A stretch of 64,000 nucleotides of DNA from Streptomyces cinnamoneus. GTDB taxonomy: Bacteria; Actinomycetota; Actinomycetes; Streptomycetales; Streptomycetaceae. The position numbers and the translations under genes are program-made. The notes below the pieces were generated by a model. It was not told the origin of the DNA. It was given only the letters and a program-made list of their open reading frames with translations, and searched no databases. The DNA lies in assembly GCF_014650495.1 (NCBI RefSeq), contig NZ_BMVB01000011.1, forward strand, positions 114,420-178,419, in the 5' to 3' direction. This document shows positions 1 through 9,901 of the stretch, one piece after another (the stretch's first letter is position 1; the number at the start of each line of letters is the position of its first letter).

Positions 1-1874
1 CCGTGCTCTACATGTCCAACCAGCACGCCCGCGAGTGGATCACCCCCGAGATGACCCGGCGGCTGATGCACCACTACCTCGACGGCTACGGCAAGGACGA
101 CCGCATCACGAAGATCGTCGACAGCACCGAGCTGTGGTTCGTCCTCTCCGCCAACCCCGACGGCTACGACTTCACCTTCGAAAGCCCCGCCAACCGGCTC
201 TGGCGCAAGAACCTCCGCGACAACAACGGCGACGGGAAGATCACCCCCGGCGACGGCGTCGACCTCAACCGCAACTTCTCCTACAAGTGGGGCTACGACA
301 ACGAGGGTTCGTCCCCGCGCCCCGCCTCCGAGACCTACCGCGGCCCGGCCGCCGGATCCGAACCCGAGACCAAGGCCCTGGACGGCTTCCAGAAGAGCCA
401 CCGCTTCACGTACGCGGTCAACTACCACTCGGCCGCCGAACTGCTCCTCTACGGCGTCGGCTGGCAGGTGGCCACCCCCACCCCCGACGACGTCCTCTAC
501 AAGGCGCTGGCCGGCACCCCGGAGAAGTCCGCGATCCCGGGCTACCACCCCCAGCTCTCCTCCGAGCTCTACACCACCAACGGCGAGGCCGACGGCCATG
601 CGGCCAACGCCAACGGCACGATGATGTTCACCCCCGAGATGGCGACCTGCCAGACGGCCTCCCGGGTGGACCCGGACGACCGCTGGGACCCGGCCGCGTG
701 CGCTTCCGTCTTCAACTTCCCCGACGACGAGAAGCTGATCCAGCAGGAGTTCGCCAAGAACATCCCCTTCGCCCTCTCCGTCGCCGAGACCGCCGCCCAC
801 CCCGACCGCCCCTCCTCCGCGGTCGGCCTCACGGCCCCCGACTTCACCCCGCACGCCTTCACCACGTCCTACGCCCGCGGCAAGGCCCAGACCGTCGCCG
901 TCACGGCCCGCAAGAGCCTGCGCGACAAGCACCTCAACTACCGCATCGACGGCGGCCGCACGCACACCGAGGAACTGCGGGCCTGGGACGGTGGCGACCG
1001 TTACGGCGGTGAGGACAACATCCGCTTCGACCAGTACCGCGCCGCGGTCGAAGGGGCCCGGCCCGGCTCCACCGTCAGCGTCTGGTTCACCGGCCGCACC
1101 CGTGAGGGCCGGGCGACCGCCAGCGAGCCCTTCACCTACACCGTGGCCGGGTACGCCGAGGCCGGGCGTTCCCGCGCCGACACCCTGGTCATCGCCGACG
1201 AGGGCGGCTCCGGCCCCGCCCGGCACGCCAGCGCCTACGTCAGGGCCCTCGCGGACAATGGCCGCAAGGCCGCGGTCTGGGACGTCGCCCGGCGGGGCGC
1301 ACCCGACGCCCTGGGCGTCCTCGGGTCCTTCGACACCGTCCTGTGGTACTCCGGCGACGCCCGCCCGGACGGCGCCACCCTGCTCGCCGTCCGGGACTTC
1401 GTCAACGAGGGCGGCAAGCTGATCACCGCCGGCGTCAGGGCGGGCGGCAGCTCCAAGGTCGGCCCCGCCGACACCGACGACTTCAGCCAGTACTACCTGG
1501 GCGCGGGCACGCGGACCTCGCATCCCGTCCCGCGGCGCTTCACCGGCGCCGGCGAGCTCACCGGCACCACGGCGCTGCTGGGCGGCGCCGGCGGCGGACC
1601 GCTGGAGGCGGCCGGTGCCTACCGGCCCGTCTCCGAGGAGCTGCCGCCCGACGCCTTCCCGCAGTTCCGCAGCGCGGCCGCGGGCCACTACACCGCGGCC
1701 CCGGCGGAGGCACCCCGGAAGGTCACTCTGCGTGACGGCGGGGGCGCTGCCGGACCGGTGGCGGCCGTCACTACGCGTGACACCGCCCTCCTCGGCTTCG
1801 GCCTGGAGAGCGTGCCGGACACCCGCGAGCGCGCGGGGCTCATCGGTGCCGCACTGCGCGCAATTGGTGGGTGA
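1..1874 (+). CDS. M14 family zinc carboxypeptidase, 5' end outside the window
   Basis: Secreted-type metallocarboxypeptidase that would remove C-terminal residues from peptides. The reading frame is open from the first base and already inside the catalytic domain: HAREW near the start gives the first two zinc ligands (HxxE). It is followed by LNRNF and by YHSAAELLLYG with the third zinc His. FTPEMA carries the likely catalytic Glu. After roughly residue 270 of the visible part there is a long C-terminal extension resembling the accessory domain of large actinobacterial M14 enzymes. The true start, and any signal peptide or propeptide, lie upstream of the window. It ends about 200 bp before gap and is probably an independent unit. 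The family assignment is firm; the substrate is unknown. Confidence 0.9.
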   Translation, partial: VLYMSNQHAREWITPEMTRRLMHHYLDGYGKDDRITKIVDSTELWFVLSANPDGYDFTFESPANRLWRKNLRDNNGDGKITPGDGVDLNRNFSYKWGYDNEGSSPRPASETYRGPAAGSEPETKALDGFQKSHRFTYAVNYHSAAELLLYGVGWQVATPTPDDVLYKALAGTPEKSAIPGYHPQLSSELYTTNGEADGHAANANGTMMFTPEMATCQTASRVDPDDRWDPAACASVFNFPDDEKLIQQEFAKNIPFALSVAETAAHPDRPSSAVGLTAPDFTPHAFTTSYARGKAQTVAVTARKSLRDKHLNYRIDGGRTHTEELRAWDGGDRYGGEDNIRFDQYRAAVEGARPGSTVSVWFTGRTREGRATASEPFTYTVAGYAEAGRSRADTLVIADEGGSGPARHASAYVRALADNGRKAAVWDVARRGAPDALGVLGSFDTVLWYSGDARPDGATLLAVRDFVNEGGKLITAGVRAGGSSKVGPADTDDFSQYYLGAGTRTSHPVPRRFTGAGELTGTTALLGGAGGGPLEAAGAYRPVSEELPPDAFPQFRSAAAGHYTAAPAEAPRKVTLRDGGGAAGPVAAVTTRDTALLGFGLESVPDTRERAGLIGAALRAIGG

Positions 1875-1971
1875 CAAACCGCCTCATTCCGGACGGCGTC
1901 CTCGCTCGTTCGGGCCCCCGACCGCTCGTTCGATCCCAGGCGCCCCATGGGCGGCGGGGCAGCGCCGCCAA

Positions 1972-2002
1972 TGTCACGTACCTCCCTTGTTAGAGGTAGG
2001 GT
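1972..2002 (+). promoter_or_regulatory. Possible gap promoter
   Basis: TGTCAC followed 19 bp later by TAGGGT lies about 70 bp before the GTG of gap in the 199-bp gap after the carboxypeptidase gene. It is a plausible housekeeping-type promoter by eye only; the spacer is slightly long. Confidence 0.3.
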
Positions 2003-2073
2003 CGGTGGTGGTCGGGGACATCCCATTACAGCCGCCGGCGGACAGTCCGGCACACCAACGAGGAGATCGGTTC

Positions 2074-3078
<1,005 letters not shown>

Positions 3079-3123
3079 TCTCCCCCTGACGCGACTGCCA
3101 CAGGCGACGGGATGTAGATGTAG

Positions 3124-3171
3124 GGGACGGGGCTCGTACGACGCGATGGTGCGCCGTACGGGCCCCGTTCC
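3124..3171 (+). terminator. Hairpin terminator after gap
   Basis: The arms 3124-3140 and 3155-3171 pair over about 16 bp with one G-U type position and a 14-nt loop. It has no U tract, as is usual in Streptomyces. It lies 45 bp after the gap stop. Confidence 0.7.
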
Positions 3172-3190
3172 ATGACTGACCCTCACGGAT

Positions 3191-3220
3191 CCCCCAGCGA
3201 CCGCTGGGAGGTGCCCCCAA
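3191..3220 (+). repeat. Dispersed 30-bp palindromic repeat, copy 1 (in front of pgk)
   Basis: A 30-bp unit starting CCCCCAGC and ending GTGCCCCCAA contains a hairpin (CCCAGC, loop GACC, GCTGGG). It matches 39031-39060 at 29 of 30 positions. It ends 13 bp before the pgk start codon, directly before the pgk ribosome-binding site. Confidence 0.8.
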
Positions 3221-3233
3221 CCGGAGTCACTGC

Positions 3234-4445
3234 ATGAAGACGATCGACGAACTGATCCAGGACGGCGTCACGGGCAAGCGGGTGTTCGTCCGCGCCGACC
3301 TGAACGTCCCCCTCGACGGCACCACCATCACGGACGACGGCCGCATCCGCGCCGTCGCGCCGACCATCGCCAAGCTCGCCGAGGCGGGCGCGAAGGTGAT
3401 CGTCGCCTCCCACCTGGGCCGTCCCAAGGGCGCCCCGGACCCCCAGTTCTCCCTGGCCCCCGCCGCCGTGCGGCTCGGCGAGATCCTGGGCAAGAACGTC
3501 TCGTTCGCCACCGACACGGTCGGTGACAGCGCGAAGGCCACCGTCGCCGCTCTGGGCGACGGCGAGGTCACGCTGCTGGAGAACCTCCGTTTCAACGCGG
3601 GCGAGACCAGCAAGGACGACGCGGAGCGCGGCGCGTTCGCCGACGCCCTCGCGTCGCTGGCCGACCTCTACGTGGGCGACGGCTTCGGTGCGGTGCACCG
3701 CAAGCACGCCTCGGTCTACGACCTCCCGTCGCGCCTCCCGCAGGCCGCCGGCGATCTGATCGCCACCGAGGTCGGCGTCCTGAAGAAGCTCACCGACGAC
3801 GTCCAGCGCCCCTACGTGGTGGTCCTGGGCGGTGCCAAGGTCTCCGACAAGCTGGGCGTCATCGACAACCTGCTGGAGAAGGCCGACCGCATCCTCATCG
3901 GCGGCGGCATGTCGTACACCTTCCTCAAGGCCAAGGGCCACGAGGTCGGCATCTCGCTGCTGCAGGAGGACCAGATCCCGGTCTGCCTGGAGTACCTGGC
4001 GCGCGCCGAGAAGCGCGGCGTGGAGTTCGTCCTCCCCGTGGACGTCCTGGTCTCGGCCGACTTCCCGGACCTGAAGACCAAGGCCCCGGCCAACCCGGAG
4101 CTCGTCGCCTCGGACGCCATCCCGGCGGACAAGGAGGGCCTGGACATCGGCCCGAAGACCCGCGAGCTCTACGCCTCGAAGCTCGCCGACGCGGGCACGG
4201 TGTTCTGGAACGGCCCGATGGGCGTCTTCGAACACCCCGACTACGCGAACGGCACCCGCGCCGTCGCCCAGGCACTGCTCGACTCGCCCGGCTTCACCGT
4301 CGTCGGTGGTGGCGACTCGGCCGCGGCCGTGCGCATCCTGGGCTTCGACGAGAACGCCTTCGGCCACATCTCGACCGGCGGCGGCGCCAGCCTCGAATAC
4401 CTTGAGGGCAAGACGCTCCCCGGCCTCGCCGCACTGGAGGACTGA
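3234..4445 (+). CDS. pgk: Phosphoglycerate kinase
   Basis: Transfers phosphate from 1,3-bisphosphoglycerate to ADP in glycolysis. RADLNVPLDG at residues 20-29 and SHLGRPKG near residue 60 are the phosphoglycerate-binding signatures. The C-terminal GGGDSAAAV motif is the nucleotide-binding hinge region. At 403 aa it is full length. The start ATG has GGAG about 7 nt upstream. It is followed after 6 bp by tpiA, so the two are co-transcribed. The leader just upstream carries a dispersed palindromic repeat (3191-3220) that could fold close to the ribosome-binding site. Confidence 0.97.
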   Translation: MKTIDELIQDGVTGKRVFVRADLNVPLDGTTITDDGRIRAVAPTIAKLAEAGAKVIVASHLGRPKGAPDPQFSLAPAAVRLGEILGKNVSFATDTVGDSAKATVAALGDGEVTLLENLRFNAGETSKDDAERGAFADALASLADLYVGDGFGAVHRKHASVYDLPSRLPQAAGDLIATEVGVLKKLTDDVQRPYVVVLGGAKVSDKLGVIDNLLEKADRILIGGGMSYTFLKAKGHEVGISLLQEDQIPVCLEYLARAEKRGVEFVLPVDVLVSADFPDLKTKAPANPELVASDAIPADKEGLDIGPKTRELYASKLADAGTVFWNGPMGVFEHPDYANGTRAVAQALLDSPGFTVVGGGDSAAAVRILGFDENAFGHISTGGGASLEYLEGKTLPGLAALED

Positions 4446-4451
4446 ACCACT

Positions 4452-5228
<777 letters not shown>

Positions 5229-5236
5229 CAACTATG

Positions 5237-5257
5237 ACGACGGAGGCTCTCCGTCGT
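5237..5257 (+). terminator. Small hairpin after tpiA
   Basis: A perfect 8-bp stem (ACGACGGA paired with TCCGTCGT) with a 5-nt loop begins 8 bp after the tpiA stop. It may be an attenuating or terminating hairpin between tpiA and secG. Confidence 0.45.
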
Positions 5258-5345
5258 ACCCTGTCGGGGCCGGGACCGGCGCAAACGCGCCCCCCGGCCC
5301 CGCAGCATTGTCCATCCGAGTCAGTCCGAGAGAGTTGGTCCAGCC

Positions 5346-5582
5346 GTGGTCATCGGGTTCTCGATCGCCCTCATCGTCTTCAGCCTGCTGATGATGATGC
5401 TGGTGCTCATGCACAAGGGGAAGGGCGGCGGTCTGTCCGACATGTTCGGCGGCGGCATGCAGTCCTCCGTCGGCGGCTCCTCGGTCGCCGAGCGCAACCT
5501 CGACCGGATCACCATCGTGGTCGGTCTGCTGTGGTTCGCCTGCATCGTGGTGCTGGGCCTGCTGATGAAGCTCGACAGCTGA
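5346..5582 (+). CDS. secG: Preprotein translocase subunit SecG
   Basis: Small membrane subunit of the SecYEG protein-export channel. The 78-aa product has two hydrophobic segments, about residues 2-22 and 55-74. They are separated by a glycine-rich cytoplasmic loop containing KGKGGGLSDMFGGG, the typical SecG arrangement. The GTG start gives the conserved short N-terminus directly entering the first membrane helix. It sits between tpiA and rbpA, which as I recall is its usual place in Streptomyces. Confidence 0.93.
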   Translation: MVIGFSIALIVFSLLMMMLVLMHKGKGGGLSDMFGGGMQSSVGGSSVAERNLDRITIVVGLLWFACIVVLGLLMKLDS

Positions 5583-5767
5583 CGTACTGTCGTATCAGCG
5601 GCCTATGATGGAGCTCGCGTTCTTATGGGCGGGCTGTAACTCCTGCCACTGGACGCGCGTTGGGCCTTACGTAGACTGGGGCGCCCGCAGCGGAGCCGAC
5701 TGTCCGCCCCGCGGCGCAGCCGCTCAATCCGGCACAGTGCAGCACCATCACGCAGGGAGTTACAACC

Positions 5768-6103
5768 GTGGCAAGTGGCAACGCGATCCGAGGAAGCCGG
5801 GTCGGGGCGGGGCCGATGGGGGAGGCCGAGCGGGGCGAATCAGCCCCACGCCTCCGCATCTCCTTCTGGTGCTCCAACGGGCACGAGACGCAGCCGAGCT
5901 TCGCCAGCGACGCACAGGTGCCGGACACCTGGGACTGCCCGCGTTGCGGCTTCCCGGCCGGTCAGGACCGGGACAACCCGCCGGACCCGCCCCGCACCGA
6001 GCCCTACAAGACGCACCTCGCCTACGTCCGTGAGCGGCGCAGCGACGCCGACGGCGAGGCCATCCTCGCCGAGGCGCTCGCCAAGCTCCGTGGGGAGATC
6101 TGA
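5768..6103 (+). CDS. rbpA: RNA polymerase-binding protein RbpA
   Basis: Actinobacterial transcription factor that binds RNA polymerase and the principal sigma factor and stabilises the open complex. The 111-aa product has the characteristic core WCSNGHETQPSF and DTWDCPRCG (zinc-type Cys/His positions). Its basic C-terminal part, KTHLAYVRERRS, matches the sigma-interaction region. GTG 5768 is chosen over internal ATGs because it gives the usual MASGNAIRGSR N-terminus. A long 22-bp hairpin terminates it. The 185 bp upstream (5583-5767) should hold its promoter, but I could not identify a convincing sigma-R box. Confidence 0.93.
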   Translation: MASGNAIRGSRVGAGPMGEAERGESAPRLRISFWCSNGHETQPSFASDAQVPDTWDCPRCGFPAGQDRDNPPDPPRTEPYKTHLAYVRERRSDADGEAILAEALAKLRGEI

Positions 6104-6120
6104 GCAGCGGTACCCGAATG

Positions 6121-6170
6121 CGAAGCGGCCCGGCCGCACACCACACCAGGTGTGCGGCCGGGCCGCTTCG
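6121..6170 (+). terminator. Strong terminator after rbpA
   Basis: A perfect 22-bp inverted repeat (6121-6142 with 6149-6170) around a 6-nt loop, followed by TCATTTAGG, begins 17 bp after the rbpA stop. Confidence 0.85.
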
Positions 6171-6219
6171 ATCATTTAGGTTTGGTTGTGCGAGGCAGCT
6201 ACCAAGGAGAAAAGGGCTG

Positions 6220-7881
6220 ATGTCCGAGATGAACGCAGAAGGCCGCAACCGGCTCGACCGGACTCCCGAGTGGAACGCCCTGGCGAAGCACCGCGACGAA
6301 CTGGGGGAGGTGCACCTGCGCGAGCTCTTCGCGGACGACCCCGACCGGGCCGGGAAGTACGCCCTGACGGTGGGTGACCTGCACCTCGACTACTCCAAGC
6401 ACCTCGTCACCGACGAGACCCTGCGCCTGCTGCGCGAACTGGCCGCCGCGGCCGGCGTCGCCGGGCTGCGGGACGCGATGTTCCGGGGCGAGAAGATCAA
6501 CACCACCGAGGGCCGCGCGGTGCTGCACACCGCCCTGCGCGCCCCGGAGTCGGCCGTCGTCGAGGTGGACGGGGAGAACGTCGTCCCCGCCGTGCACGCC
6601 GTTCTGATGAAGATGCAGGTCTTCTGCGACCGCATCCGTTCGGGTGACTGGAAGGGCCACACCGGAAAGCCCATCAAGAACGTCGTCAACATCGGCATCG
6701 GCGGCTCCGACCTCGGCCCCGCCATGGCCTACGAGGTGCTGCGCGCCTACACCGCCCGTGACCTGACGTTCCGTTTCGTCTCCAACGTGGACGGCGCGGA
6801 CCTGCACGAGGCGCTGCGCGACCTGGACGCCGAGGAGACGCTGTTCATCGTCGCCTCGAAGACCTTCACGACCATCGAGACCATCACCAACGCCACCTCC
6901 GCCCGCAACTGGCTCCTGACCGGGCTGCGGGCCGGCGAGGAGGCCGTGGCCAAGCACTTCGTGGCGCTGTCGACCAACGAGGAGAAGGTCTCCGAGTTCG
7001 GCATCGACACCGCCAACATGTTCGAGTTCTGGGACTGGGTCGGCGGCCGCTACTCCTTCGACTCGGCCATCGGCCTCTCCCTGATGCTCGCCATCGGCCC
7101 GGACGGTTTCCGCGAGATGCTGGCCGGCTTCCACCTCGTCGACGAGCACTTCCGCACGGCGCCCTTCGAGGAGAACGCGCCGGTACTGCTCGGCCTGCTG
7201 GGCGTCTGGTACGGCAACTTCCACGGCGCGCAGTCGCACGCGGTGCTGCCCTACAGCCACTACCTGTCGAAGTTCACCGCCTACCTGCAGCAGCTGGACA
7301 TGGAGTCCAACGGCAAGTCCGTGGACCGCGAGGGACGGCCCGTCGGCTGGGAGACCGGCCCCGTGGTGTGGGGCACGCCCGGCACCAACGGGCAGCACGC
7401 GTACTACCAGTTGATCCACCAGGGCACGAAGCTGATCCCCGCGGACCTGCTGGGCTTCGCGCGGCCCGTCGCGGACCTGCTGCCCGGGCTGCAGGGCCAG
7501 CACGACCTGCTGATGGCGAACCTCTTCGCCCAGGGGCAGGCGCTGGCCTTCGGCAAGACCCCGGAGGAGGTCGCGGCGGAGGGCGTCCCCGCGGAGCTCG
7601 TCCCGCACAAGACGTTCCGGGGGAACCACCCGACGACGACGATCCTCGCCAGTGAGCTGACGCCGTCGGTGCTCGGGCAGCTGATCGCGCTGTACGAGCA
7701 CAAGGTGTTCGTACAGGGGGCGATCTGGAACATCGACTCCTTCGACCAGTGGGGTGTCGAGCTGGGGAAGGTGCTGGCGAAGCGGGTGGAGCCGGCGCTG
7801 ACGGAGGGGGCGGAGGTCCCGGGGCTCGACGCGTCGACGGCCGCCCTCGTTGCGCGGTACCGCGAGCTGCGGGGGCGCTAG
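6220..7881 (+). CDS. pgi: Glucose-6-phosphate isomerase
   Basis: Interconverts glucose 6-phosphate and fructose 6-phosphate, linking glycolysis to the pentose-phosphate operon that faces it. GIGGSDLGP at residues 159-167 is a sugar-phosphate-binding signature. SNVDGAD, SKTFTTIET and GKVLAKRVE further on are also conserved, and the length of 553 aa is normal. The frame is open upstream, but ATG 6220 has AAGGAG about 9 nt before it and gives the usual N-terminus. It ends in a convergent region with two large hairpins before pgl. Confidence 0.97.
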   Translation: MSEMNAEGRNRLDRTPEWNALAKHRDELGEVHLRELFADDPDRAGKYALTVGDLHLDYSKHLVTDETLRLLRELAAAAGVAGLRDAMFRGEKINTTEGRAVLHTALRAPESAVVEVDGENVVPAVHAVLMKMQVFCDRIRSGDWKGHTGKPIKNVVNIGIGGSDLGPAMAYEVLRAYTARDLTFRFVSNVDGADLHEALRDLDAEETLFIVASKTFTTIETITNATSARNWLLTGLRAGEEAVAKHFVALSTNEEKVSEFGIDTANMFEFWDWVGGRYSFDSAIGLSLMLAIGPDGFREMLAGFHLVDEHFRTAPFEENAPVLLGLLGVWYGNFHGAQSHAVLPYSHYLSKFTAYLQQLDMESNGKSVDREGRPVGWETGPVVWGTPGTNGQHAYYQLIHQGTKLIPADLLGFARPVADLLPGLQGQHDLLMANLFAQGQALAFGKTPEEVAAEGVPAELVPHKTFRGNHPTTTILASELTPSVLGQLIALYEHKVFVQGAIWNIDSFDQWGVELGKVLAKRVEPALTEGAEVPGLDASTAALVARYRELRGR

Positions 7882-7903
7882 CCGCGCCGCGTTGACGCGC
7901 GGT

Positions 7904-7956
7904 GTCCTCACACGCCGGACGGGCTGGAAATTCCAGCCTGTCCGGCGTGTGAGGAC
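7904..7956 (+). terminator. Long hairpin after pgi; left part of a dispersed Streptomyces-type palindromic element
   Basis: Arms 7904-7929 and 7931-7956 pair at 25 of 26 positions with almost no loop. The right arm and the following bases to about 7999 resemble the element found inside cobB at 47844-47918 over about 70 bp, including the shared core GTCCGGGGCGGAGCCCCGG. Confidence 0.8.
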
Positions 7957-7988
7957 CGGGGTCCGGGGCGGAGCCCCGGGAAACGGAG

Positions 7989-8033
7989 AAGGGGCGGGGC
8001 CGAGGACCTGAAAGGTCCTCGGCCCCGCCCCTT
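7989..8033. terminator. Bidirectional terminator between pgi and pgl
   Basis: A perfect 21-bp stem (7989-8009 with 8013-8033) with a 3-nt loop lies between the convergent 3' ends of pgi and pgl. It ends 15 bp before the pgl stop codon and could serve both strands. Confidence 0.85.
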
Positions 8034-8048
8034 CGGGCTCACTGCCCG

Positions 8049-8828
8049 TCAGGGCGAGGCCGGCGGGTACAGGTCGCGCGGCAGGCGGGCCGCCGCGGCC
8101 TGGTCCAGCAGCCACAGCGTGCGGCTGCGGCCGTACGCCCCGGCCGCCGGAGCCTGCACCTCACCCGCACCGCTCAGCGCGACCGCCACCGCACCGGCCT
8201 TGTCCTCGCCGGCCGCCAGCAGCCACACCTCCCGCGCCGCCCGGATCGCCGGCAGGGTCAGGGAGACCCGGGTCGGCGGGGGCTTCGGCGCGCCGTGGAC
8301 GCCGATGACCGTCCGCTCCGTCTCCCGGACGCCCGGCAGTTCCGGGAAGAGGGAGGCGACGTGCGTGTCCGGGCCGACGCCCAGCAGCAGGACGTCGAAG
8401 GACGGCACCGGGCCGTGGTCCTCGGGGCGGGCCGCGGCGGCCAGTTCGGCCGCGTAGGACTCCGCCGCCGCGTCCGCGTCGTCGTGCGTGCCGTCGGCCG
8501 CGGGCATGTAGTGCACCCGGGCCGGGTCCAGGTCGACCGCGTCGAGCAGCGCCTCGCGCGCCTGCGTGGCGTTGCGCTCGGGGTCGCCCTCGGGGAGGAA
8601 GCGCTCGTCGCCCCACCACAGGTCCAGGCGCGACCAGTCCACCGCGTCCCGGGCGGGCGCCGCGGCGAGGGCCGCGAGCAGCCCGTTGCCGTTGCGGCCG
8701 CCGGTGAGGACGACGGAGGCCGAGCCGCGTGCGGTCTGGGCGTCCACGATCTTCGTGATGAGCCGGGCCGCCGCGGCCTGGGCCATCAGCTCCTTGTCCC
8801 GGTGGACGACGATCTGAGGCGTGCTCAC
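8049..8828 (-). CDS. pgl: 6-phosphogluconolactonase
   Basis: Hydrolyses 6-phosphogluconolactone to 6-phosphogluconate, step two of the oxidative pentose-phosphate pathway. The family features LTGG near residue 40, WWGDERF near residue 70 and LLLGVGPDTHVASLFP, a variant of the usual GxGxDGHxASLFP, are visible. At 259 aa it is normal. The frame is open through the whole upstream gene, but GTG 8828 overlaps the opcA stop by 4 bp (GTGA) and gives the family N-terminus. It is the last gene of tkt-tal-zwf-opcA-pgl. In the conserved motif the usual DGH is read here as DTH. Confidence 0.95.
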   Translation of the reverse strand: MSTPQIVVHRDKELMAQAAAARLITKIVDAQTARGSASVVLTGGRNGNGLLAALAAAPARDAVDWSRLDLWWGDERFLPEGDPERNATQAREALLDAVDLDPARVHYMPAADGTHDDADAAAESYAAELAAAARPEDHGPVPSFDVLLLGVGPDTHVASLFPELPGVRETERTVIGVHGAPKPPPTRVSLTLPAIRAAREVWLLAAGEDKAGAVAVALSGAGEVQAPAAGAYGRSRTLWLLDQAAAARLPRDLYPPASP

Positions 8829-9901
8829 TTCGACGCCGCCTTCTTGCCGGAGGACTTCTTCGCCGGGGCCTCCTTGGCGGGGGCCTCCGCGACGGGCTCC
8901 TCGGCGACGGGCTCCTCCCCGGAGGCGGCCGCAGGGGCCTTCGGCTGGGCAGCCGCCGGTGCCGCCGGCACCGGCTCGCCCAGTCGCTCCACGCCGTACT
9001 TGAGCGCGGACTCGTAGATGAGGTCCGGGTCCAGTCGGCGCAGCTCCTCCGCGAGGAGCTCGGAGGTGTCGCGCCGCTTGAGCGCCACCGCGCGGTCCGG
9101 CTGGCCGCGCATGGAGAGCGTGGCCAGGGAGCCGTCGGGGCGGTCGAGGGTGATGACGCCGGACGTGGTCTCCAGGCGGACGGCCGTCAGGCCGGGGCCG
9201 TCGGAGACCGTGCGCCGGGCCGTGACCCCCAGGCGGTCGGCGAGCCACATGGCGAGCAGCTCGGCGCTGGGGTTGTACGCCTCGCCCTCGACCTCGGCCG
9301 CGGTGATCTCGACGCCCGGCTGCTGGTCCAGGGCGGCCGCCAGCATCGAGCGCCACGGGGTGATCCGGGCCCAGGCCAGGTCGGTGTCGCCCGGGGTGTA
9401 GCTCGCGGAGCGGGCCGAGAGCTCGGTGACCGGGTCCTCGGCGGCGTAGGTGTCGGTGACGCGGCGCTGGCCGAGCGCACCGAGCGGGTCCTTCTCCGGG
9501 TCGATGGGGGAGGCCACCGGCCACCACACGACCACGGGGGCGTCCGGCAGGAGCAGCGGCAGCACCACCGACTGGGCGTGGTCTATGACCTCGCCGTACA
9601 GCCGCAGGACGACCGTCTCGCCGGCACCGGCGTCGGCGCCCACCCGGACCTCGGCGTCGAGCCGGGCCTGGGCGCGGTCGCGCGGCGAACGGCTGACCCG
9701 CTTGATGACGACGAGCTTGCGCGAGGGGTGCTCGCGGGACGCCTCGTTGGCGGCCTTGAGCGCGTCGTACGCGTGCTCCTCGTCGGTGACGATGACCAGC
9801 GTGAGCACCATGCCGACGGCGGGGGCGCCCAGTGCGCGGCGTCCCTCGACCAGGGCATTGTTGATCTTGCTGGCCGTGGTGTCCGTGAGATCGATCTTCA
9901 T
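8825..9901 (-). CDS. opcA: Glucose-6-phosphate dehydrogenase assembly protein OpcA
   Basis: Partner needed for full activity or assembly of glucose-6-phosphate dehydrogenase in cyanobacteria and actinobacteria. The N-terminus MKIDLTDTTASKINNALVEGR and the central VVWWPVASPIDPEKDPLGALGQRRVTD region are typical. The last 50 residues are a low-complexity Ala/Pro/Glu/Lys tail ending KKSSGKKAASK, much more variable than the rest. It overlaps zwf and pgl by 4 bp at each side, so the three are translationally coupled. Confidence 0.93.
   Translation of the reverse strand: MKIDLTDTTASKINNALVEGRRALGAPAVGMVLTLVIVTDEEHAYDALKAANEASREHPSRKLVVIKRVSRSPRDRAQARLDAEVRVGADAGAGETVVLRLYGEVIDHAQSVVLPLLLPDAPVVVWWPVASPIDPEKDPLGALGQRRVTDTYAAEDPVTELSARSASYTPGDTDLAWARITPWRSMLAAALDQQPGVEITAAEVEGEAYNPSAELLAMWLADRLGVTARRTVSDGPGLTAVRLETTSGVITLDRPDGSLATLSMRGQPDRAVALKRRDTSELLAEELRRLDPDLIYESALKYGVERLGEPVPAAPAAAQPKAPAAASGEEPVAEEPVAEAPAKEAPAKKSSGKKAASK

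Noticed and set aside
1615..2073. N-terminal extension of gap by 153 codons
   Set aside because: The family starts exactly at GTG 2074, a ribosome-binding site is present there, and the extension overlaps the carboxypeptidase gene.
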